64,000 nt of DNA from Channa striata. Its lineage: Eukaryota; Chordata; Actinopteri; Anabantiformes; Channidae. The translations under genes were made by a program, and so were the position numbers. The stretch spans positions 3,972,951 through 4,036,950 of the forward strand of contig CM065189.1 in assembly GCA_033026295.1 (NCBI GenBank), in the 5' to 3' direction. The stretch's first letter is position 1. Each line of letters opens with the position of its first letter. A model generated the notes under the pieces. That model saw only the letters and a program-made list of their open reading frames with translations, made no database searches and had not been told where the DNA came from. Below are positions 57,311 through 64,000 of the stretch, one piece after another.

Positions 57311-59659
57311 CCTAACATGCTATTAACATATTATAGCAATAAAATGAACGAGAATAAATCGTTTAACATGAGTCAACACCGCTCATTCTTGTCCGCCCGA
57401 TAACATGTTTAACACAAATGTGTACATGAGTTGTTTTCTGCAGAACGGCAAAACAGCATATTTCTTTGAGTGTGCACAGTTGTATGTGACAGGCACATGC
57501 ATTACAATACATTTATAGTAAAAGGACATCTATGCTTTTATTCTCTGCCTAAACCTAAACCTACAACCAAAAAGAGGAGGTAAGTATGACGTTTCAACAA
57601 TTTCTTTTTTTACTGTTTTGTCCCAATTGAAACAAGTAGCTCATGCATTAGCAAAATATTTAATACAATCATTTTTGGCATGCATGTCAGTACATCAGCT
57701 TGTTCCTGAAACACTCTGGCCAGAAACATCTGGCAGCAACATCAAAGCTACATTTAAAGTCATTTAAATCACCTTTTTCACTTAATTCTAAACTTCAGCA
57801 GATCATCTATTCTCAATTGCTGCCTTGTAATTGGCTGATCAATCAGATACTCAGATTAATGTGTGTAATGAAGTGTCCAGTGAGTGAATATAAGCGTTCT
57901 CCATTAGCCATTGAAAAATGGCAGAGTTGTTGTCATCAGTTATGACACCACACAGGATAAAACAACCACTTGTTTCTTTTAAAATTATTTAAAAAACACT
58001 TTCATTCTAGTGGACTAACATTGGCTTTAGCCATGGAAAAATTCTTCATACCAAACAGACATTCGATGTTGACACTAAAGATACACATTGAGAAAAATAT
58101 TCTCAATACCCAGCAACACATTTCACCAACACACCTCTGCCAAAACATGTGTAAGACAAGCCCCAACCTAACAGGATGTGAGTTTCAATAAATGTCAAAT
58201 CTCCCTATCTCCCTCTCTCTCTTTATGTGTCTGTGTGTGTGGGTGTGTGTGTGTGATAGAGTGTCACCTCTAATTGTAGGTACAAAAATTATCATGACAG
58301 AAATCTGCACAAACAAGCAAACTAGGAAGGCTACAAGGTGCCTGGTTTTAACAAGCACTCTTCACAATGTGCATCTGACAGCTTCTGTGTGTGTGTCTGT
58401 GTGTGTGAGTATACAGTATGTGCATGGGTGTTCTTTATGCAATTTGCTGGAATCGTCATTACTTATTAATACTGCTCCTTTTTTTAAAATGCAGCATCAC
58501 AGTGGGAGGTGGTAAATAATAAACACACACACAAACGCACAAACACACACAGTACACATTACATGCATTTATTCCTTCCAGGGTTGGGTTAAAGGAAATC
58601 AGCAAAAAGCCGTGCTCCCAGACTCACTATTTTCTCACTCCTCTTCTTTCTAATCTTATTTTGTCACTTCTTTCTCTCTCCCCGACCCTCTTCCAGATGT
58701 TTCTTGTGAGGATCTCTTCTTCTAATCGAAATTACAAAAAAAACAGAAAAACAATCTTAACTGGTGTCTGGATTATATTTATATTGAGATCTGTTGTCCT
58801 ATTCAGTTAGGTGGCCTAGGAATTTTAAGATAGGGCATCTCAGCAGAACAATGATGAACCAGATGCCTCAGCATTTGTGTTGAATACCAATTTAAATTTA
58901 TAAAGTGAGCTTAATTTCATGGACACTGTTTACTGTTGTAAACTTAAAGACAACAGACAACTTTTCTACAGAAGACTGGGATTCAAGTCTAATGCAACAT
59001 GTTGCTGACTTTAACGATGATATCAATACAATGTTGTGGACATGGTTACTATAGTAAGGAATCATGTGTGTGCTGTTGTCACTGTGGTGTTTATGTGATT
59101 TATCTTGTAACTTAACCTTTCCCTGAGGCTTTTGTGCCTAACTCTAACTGATTTTGTCTGTTAAAGCAATCTTATCCTGAAGTTGTTTACTGATGCCATA
59201 GTGTACCTGTAGCGTCAATACCGGATGCCGTTGTTTTCATGGCGCCAAAAAGTAAAGCAAAAAGCTACCTGAGGTGTAAATATGATAACGCCAAGAGATG
59301 TAAAAAAAGCGGTGCAATTTAACGCTTCAGAAAATGTTAAGGTTCGAAGGTGTTGATCAACAAGTCAAAGTCTGTATGAATTTATAGGCTATGAGTCACT
59401 GCATGGTTTCATAACAGAAAAGATGACTTCTTTTTTTACTTGTTTACCTAAACCCTGAAGTATTGACCATCCTTCCTAGTGTTATCCAAATTACCATTAC
59501 GGTGTATTTCTGTTTTTTACATTACACACTCTCTAGGTAAGCCTGTGATTTGAACTGTAATCCTCTTCTTGGCATGGGAGACAGGCATGCAGGCTATCTG
59601 CTTGGTGTGTGTGTGTGTGTGTGTATTTCCTGACTTTTTGTTTCTCTGGCTGCAGTTAT
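57311..59659. other. Unassigned DNA with simple repeats and a CpG-bearing patch
   Basis: GT tracts lie at 58228-58253 and 58387-58408, CA runs at 58521-58551, and a GT run at 59605-59624. Around 59205-59350 the sequence has more CpG than its neighbours (ATACCGGATGCCGTTG, ATGGCGCCAAAAAG), which may mark an unidentified repeat. Confidence 0.45.
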
Positions 59660-59930
59660 GAGAGTGTGTCAATGTGCCATTGTGCATGTATGCACAAAAA
59701 GAGGACCTGTGCGAGCGTGTGTGTGTGTGTGTGTGTGTAGATATGCTAGGCTGCATTTCATCTCAGGGCTTAGAGCTCCTCTTGGAACAGCAGGAACCCA
59801 GGTGTGTTATTTAGCATTAAGGCACGTGCGCACACACAACACACGTTTCAGTAGTTGTGAGGATGCTCATTGACACAATGCATTCCCTAACCCCTTACCC
59901 CACCAGGTCTTAACCCCTGAAAGGACTGGC
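59660..59930. repeat. Possible dispersed fish repeat beside GT/CA tracts
   Basis: A GT run at 59717-59738 is followed by CACACACAACACACG and TTGTGAGGATGCTCATTGAC with ACAATGCATTCCCTAACCCC, resembling the 3.1-3.4 kb block in content and order. Confidence 0.35.
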
Positions 59931-60733
59931 TAATACGTGTTCTAGATTGTCCACACAACTACAAACACACACACACACGCATATAGTATTAAACTGTGAT
60001 GATGTGGTTATCATTCTGTTTGTTCACTGACAACCACTCACACAAACACACACAGCTTGTGGTTCTACACAGGACAGTGGTTTTCGGTTCGCTGTAGGCC
60101 ATGCTTTAATAGAATAGCAAGTAAAGCGAGCAGCATACCACTGGGCAGCTGGTATTCTCTATCTCGGCTTCTATCTCTCTCTGTCTGGTGGAATGAAGGG
60201 GCCAGCGGGTCAGCAGGTTTAGCAGTCTAGCAGCAAAAATTATCTTGTCACCATCAAATGTCGCTTAAGTTTATAGGTCTTGATACTGAGAAATACGCTT
60301 ACAATGGTAGTTATATTTAGCCGGTAATGTTTACCAGGTTCACTATTGTTGTGGCCAAAATGATCTATTCATAACTAAAAATGTAGTATTTATGCAAGGA
60401 ATTGGTTATTAATCACTGTTCCTGACTTTTCGATTTTAAACATCGGATGAAATTTCACTGCTAATACTCAAGACAGAGTCTCTTAAAAACGGTTAGATTA
60501 TGAGATATGCATACGATGACCCATTTCTATCACCCTCTGGTCTTTCCACCAACATCAGAGTGAACTTGCCACTTGTCCTCAAGAAATATCATTTACTCAG
60601 CTCATTAGTGCTCCCCAAGTAATGAAACGGTTTTAACACACAGGTTTTACCTTCAGCACAACTGCCAGGCTAAAATGTTAGCTTTGCACATACTCCACTG
60701 AGATACTCCCTGCTGTCCCTAATCAGTGCTGGT

Positions 60734-60800
60734 GTTATTATTATTATTATTCATATTAATATTATTATTATTAGTAGTAGTGGTAGTAGTAGTAGTATTA
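60734..60800. repeat. (TTA)n-(GTA)n compound microsatellite
   Basis: TTA/ATT units give way to GTA units. The GTA half resembles the short tail at the 3' end of RTE copy B, but no RTE sequence precedes it. Confidence 0.9.
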
Positions 60801-61299
60801 AATTTATTAACAGATAAATGCTTGATGAATCTAAAAATGCAATACAAAAGTTGTCTTTTTACGATGAAGACTAAGTTCGATCTGAGCAGTGGGAATGATT
60901 CTCAAAGACTGTCCAAAAATGTCAAATGATTTGGATGAAATATTAAAGATTTTACCTTCACTCTAATGCATAGATGTAGAGTCTTGGGACTGTAATTTGT
61001 TGTACTCTAAAATTATATTGTTTTCAACCCTGGTATGATTGTGGGGGAATTTTCTGGTGAGATGTTTATCGTTTTCTTTTTCATGGTGCAAAATGCTTTC
61101 CTGCCAATGCCAATGGCTTCATACCATTCGACTGATCTACAGGTAGCAATAACATGCACAGGCACTTGCACCAGCAGGAGCATGAAAGAAGATAGCGAGT
61201 AGTTATATATTTCCTGTAAACAATGCTGGACTAGTTATTATTAGTCACAATATTTAATATTTATACAACTGTTGATAGAACTCCACCATCTTTGGTATT

Positions 61300-61560
61300 T
61301 TTGGAGAAAAAATAAATGGCAAAAGAGAAAGAAAAGACAACACAGCATATGGTGGTAGGAAGAAGGGGAAAAAGAGAAGATGGAGGAGTTTGTTAAGGAA
61401 TGGGGAGGAGAATAATGGGAGAAAACAAAGTGCAGAGGAAAGTGGCTAAATAATATAGGCAAAAAGACATATAGTGGGAAGAGGAAAAGATAGAGAAGGA
61501 GAGAGAAAGGGGCAATATACCATTAAAATGAGGATACGAATGAGGAAAGAGAGGATAACG
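61300..61560 (+). repeat. Polypurine block
   Basis: The plus strand is overwhelmingly A and G (GGAAGAAGGGGAAAAAGAG and similar). The minus-strand frames over it are composition artefacts. Confidence 0.85.
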
Positions 61561-61639
61561 TCTACAGTATAAGGGGTTGTTCTTCCTAATCAAAGATTCC
61601 TTTCTTTGCTACAGATGTCTGCTCAGTGTGAAGTGACAA

Positions 61640-62268
61640 AGGCACTCATAGATGGACCCAAATCTTGTCCATGCTGTTGGCAGAAGCAAATCATCTGGGG
61701 CAAGGCCATTCACTTTTTACTGTGCCCTTGACAAGAGGCTCTTTAATGAGGTCTGCCCACACACACGCAGACACACACTCATACAGTGTCATAGTTCTGA
61801 TCTACACTATGTCCTATGCTTCACAGACAAGAAATCAAACATGGAACATCACAGACTGCATGTTTCTGTATCTGTGGCCGTCTTTCTCACTGGGCTTAAA
61901 CGGTGCAGGAGATGCTTATCAGGCATCAGGTTCACTGCACCCGTTACAATAAGTGATTGTGATCTGTCGGCCACTGGACCAGCTGGGTAACTTCTGTGAT
62001 GAGCTTGACCTGCTGCTGTTCCTCCTACCTGAAGATGGGACTCCTCTGATCACCCTGGAAGATATGAACAACCTAGAAAAACGTCAGGCTGCTGACATCC
62101 TTGCACTTCTGGTCACGTTTGATGTGATAGCTGTCCCCATGCACACAGTCCATGAAGCTGGCAAATACTTGGGCCTCATTCTAACTAAAACTGCACCACA
62201 GACAATATCTCAGTCATTTCTCTGCATGTTCCAAATCGCGACTAGACAGTTCAGCTCACTGTCTATAA
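61640..62268 (+). mobile_element. L2-clade LINE, endonuclease part (left piece)
   Basis: The left boundary is approximate. The protein becomes recognisable near 61840 and is clear from 61985 to 62260. The same element continues at 63027 and runs off the right edge; the intervening 758 bases are inserted transposons. The 8 bases at 62261-62268 (GTCTATAA) are the left target-site copy. Confidence 0.8.
61953..62260 (+). pseudogene. L2 apurinic-type endonuclease, C-terminal half
   Basis: This reads IVICRPLDQLGNFCDELDLL, PEDGTPLITLEDMNNLEKRQ, ADILALLVTFDVIAVPMHTV and HEAGKYLGLILT. In working L2 endonucleases the middle block is GDFNIHL with a catalytic Asp-Asn pair and the later block has a conserved LDL; here Gly-Asp-Phe-Asn has become EDMNN and LDL has become LGL, so activity is unlikely. 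The open frame continues by chance across the target site into the inserted hAT end (to 62294). Confidence 0.82.
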
Positions 62269-63026
62269 GAGGGCTGTCTAACTCCAGGCCTTGAGGGGCA
62301 CAGCCCGGCTTGTTTTCCAACTACCCCTGCACAACACTCTGCTGATTACCTGGATCAGGTGGGTTCAGTCTAGAGATGGGAAATACAAATCTTTTGACTG
62401 ACTCGGATCTTTAACTCTCGAACAGTAAATTGAACAAATCATTTTGAGTCATTTCGGTCATCTTACTCCACGTGATGCTGTAGCCCTCTTGTGGGCGTTG
62501 TAAAAAGGGCCACGGTTCTCAAACACTATATACTTAAGACGACATGGTTTTCTTCAGCTGACAAATTATAATACACAAAATGCCACAAGCAATTCAAACC
62601 ATGTGAAAACCTAGCAAAGCAAATACACTCCACAATAAAGTGACTTGTTTTCTGCGTCTGTATGAACGAATCGTAAGAGAACTGTAGTACTTGTTGTTAG
62701 CCACAGAGCGGCCTGGCTGTCAAGTGACAAATGAACGAGGACCCGACGAAGAACGTAGTGAGTCATGAACAAATCATTTCTGTTTCCTGTCCTGCTGACT
62801 GCTGCCATGTGGTGAGAGAAGGTACTGCATGAAAATGAACGAATCGTTCACTGAGAGGACGCATTACTCCCAAGTCATATGCAAGATTAGATCACATTGA
62901 ACACATCACTTACGAACAATGCATCACTAGTTCAGTCAATCAGAAGCTGGAAAATGAGGGTTGTACAGGGATAGCTGGAAAACAAGCAGGGCTATGGCCC
63001 TCAAGGCCTGGAGTTTGACCCCCCTG
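62269..63026. mobile_element. Foldback hAT-type nonautonomous element, split by a second insertion
   Basis: The two ends are inverted copies of each other. The left end has AACTCCAGGCCTTGAGGGGC and GCTTGTTTTCCAACTACCCC; the right end, on the complement, has AACTCCAGGCCTTGAGGGCC and GCTTGTTTTCCAGCTATCCC. The arms extend about 70-80 bases. Flanking 8-mers GTCTATAA (62261-62268) and GTCTACAT (63027-63034) agree at 6 of 8 positions and fit the hAT nTCTAnnn target preference. Without the inner insertion the element would be about 191 bases, typical for hAT MITEs in fish. It has no coding capacity. Confidence 0.88.
62371..62929. mobile_element. Second hAT-like nonautonomous element nested in the first
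   Basis: The 559-base segment begins TAGAGATGGG and ends CATCACTA, whose complement is TAGTGATG, giving a short imperfect inverted repeat. It is flanked by a perfect 8-bp direct repeat GTTCAGTC (62363-62370 and 62930-62937). Removing the segment and one repeat restores a continuous GGTTCAGTCAATCAGAAGC, the expected middle of the outer element. Internal words such as GAACGAATCGTTCA and GAGTCATTTCGG resemble a hAT-like family common in fish. No transposase frame is present. Confidence 0.82.
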
Positions 63027-64000
63027 GTCTACATTTTTACACATTCCCACCGCATTTATTACTTTCCACCGCAATCCCAGGTCTCTCAGTCTTGATCAAT
63101 TTCTATTCCTGGTCTCTGCAACCCTACCCCCAACACATGTCTCCTCTACCCTTGATACACAGAAACAGCACCTGATAGCTTCTGCACCACACTTTCAACT
63201 GGATAGTCTCTGCCCCCTGTCTTCCAGCACTGCCCATCTCTCAGCTCCCAATGACTGATGTGATTCAGGAACAATGCACCATTCTTAGATTTGGTGAGAA
63301 GAATTAGTGCTAGTCCAAATCTGGTCTGGCTGGACATTAGGTTAGCAACTCTACTGACCCCAGGAAACTGCTGTTCTCTATTTTCAAATCACTTCTTTAC
63401 CCCCAACTACTTCTCTTACTGCTGATGACTGCCAGCTTCTTCAAAACTGGGACTTAGTTTCCTGCACAATCCTCACAAGCATCTGGTACTACTAACCACC
63501 AGATCTTATCGTCTGCACTCTCTGACTTGGGCATCTCTGGCACGGCTTTGGCCTGGCTTAGGTCTTACCTCTCTGGACAAATCTTTTAAGTTATATGGGC
63601 AGGTGCAAGCTTTTAATTCTCTTTCCAGCAGTGGTGCCACATGGCTCAGTTCTTGGTCCTCTCCTTTTTTTCCCTCTACAATAAATCCCTAGTCTGCTCA
63701 CAGAGCTTTTCCCATTACTGTTATGTTGATGACACACAGTATTCTCGTCCTTTTCACCAGGCAACTCCACTGTCTTATCTCCACTCTCTTATTTCTGCCT
63801 CTCTTTCAACCTCTCATACTCATAAGTTCTATACTTCTCACCCAGGCGTTTCATATAACAATGCATCAGTTTAGTGATTGTCGAAGTATGTCTACTCGAC
63901 TTAGGTGGCTTTGATTGATAACTAACAGTGCCTTACTGACCAGATCTCCTTTGTCTCTTGGACATGCGGGTTTCCCCTCCATTATAATATCAGACCCTAC
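63027..64000 (+). mobile_element. L2-clade LINE, linker and reverse transcriptase (right piece, runs off edge)
   Basis: After the inserted elements the L2 protein resumes in translated order: an ITFHRNPRSLSLDQ-like linker (63050-63110), LDSLCPLSSSTAHLS (63198-63245), then a gap, and a reverse transcriptase palm (63530-63770). Frames change several times. The element is cut by the window end, so the thumb and 3' end are not visible. Confidence 0.8.
63516..63900 (+). pseudogene. L2 reverse transcriptase palm (partial)
   Basis: Translations in adjoining frames give SDLGISGTALAWLRSYLSGQ, then AQFLVLSFFSLYNKSL (from the usual GSVLGPLLFSLY) and CYVDDTQ, the motif-C box with both catalytic aspartates kept (about 63721-63741). 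The motif-B GVPQGS is broken by a frame change at about 63630-63645. Sequence after 63780 follows the family for a short way and then decays. Confidence 0.8.

Larger units (their letters stand above)
59931..61639. other. Unassigned DNA with a two-phase trinucleotide repeat and a polypurine block
   Basis: The features inside are listed separately. No gene is recognised. Confidence 0.45.

Noticed and set aside
60734..60800. Tail of an RTE element suggested by GTA repeats
   Set aside because: No RTE 3' coding or UTR sequence precedes it; a plain compound microsatellite is enough.
61241..61593. Minus-strand Ser/Phe/Leu frames that look membrane-like
   Set aside because: Caused by the polypurine block on the plus strand.
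1..64000. CRISPR array, operon, riboswitch or other prokaryotic system
   Set aside because: No regularly spaced direct repeats, ribosome binding sites or bacterial gene packing; all coding signals are eukaryotic transposons.

Overview
The window looks like nuclear DNA of a teleost fish. It is AT-rich and full of (CA)n microsatellites. It holds decayed non-LTR retrotransposons of types common in fish: an R4/Dong (Rex6-like) element, RTE elements and several L2/CR1-group elements. It also holds tRNA-headed SINEs and short hAT-type DNA transposons. No bacterial, organellar or tRNA/rRNA gene features are visible. I recognise no complete host gene. The stretch reads as intergenic or long-intron DNA. 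Four short open segments have plausible splice borders (about 14.15, 19.45, 24.44 and 55.30 kb), and the 24.44 kb one is the most credible.

Layout, left to right. 0-1.5 kb: 3' end of an R4/Dong-type LINE with an intact C-terminal reading frame (zinc knuckle plus restriction-like endonuclease), then a SINE. 1.5-7.5 kb: unassigned DNA with an (AC)41 tract and a perfect 15-bp-arm hairpin. 7.5-9.76 kb: a 5'-truncated, frameshifted RTE LINE on the minus strand, followed by a polypurine block. 11.9-12.6 kb: 5' UTR and ORF1 start of an L2/CR1-type LINE, then a 35-base A tract. 12.6-35 kb: mostly unassigned, with SINE copies, simple repeats, candidate exons and a diverged pair of about 67-bp direct repeats near 32.3 and 33.0 kb. 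35-46 kb: a dense repeat graveyard with five SINE copies or fragments, an LTR-like block, an internally duplicated LINE pseudogene and a scrap of RTE endonuclease. 47-50.4 kb: a broken L2-type LINE, probably interrupted by a hAT end. 51.9-53.7 kb: a plus-strand RTE copy that lost half its endonuclease and the reverse transcriptase core. 53.7-61.3 kb: unassigned DNA with microsatellites. 61.6-64 kb: an L2 LINE invaded by a foldback hAT element, which was itself invaded by a second hAT-like element. Both insertions have recognisable 8-bp target duplications.

Nothing here acts as an operon or pathway. The coding content is reverse transcriptase, endonuclease and ORF1 remnants of selfish elements. 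The best-supported structural story is the three-layer nested insertion at 61.6-64 kb. I found no convincing evidence of a new biological system.
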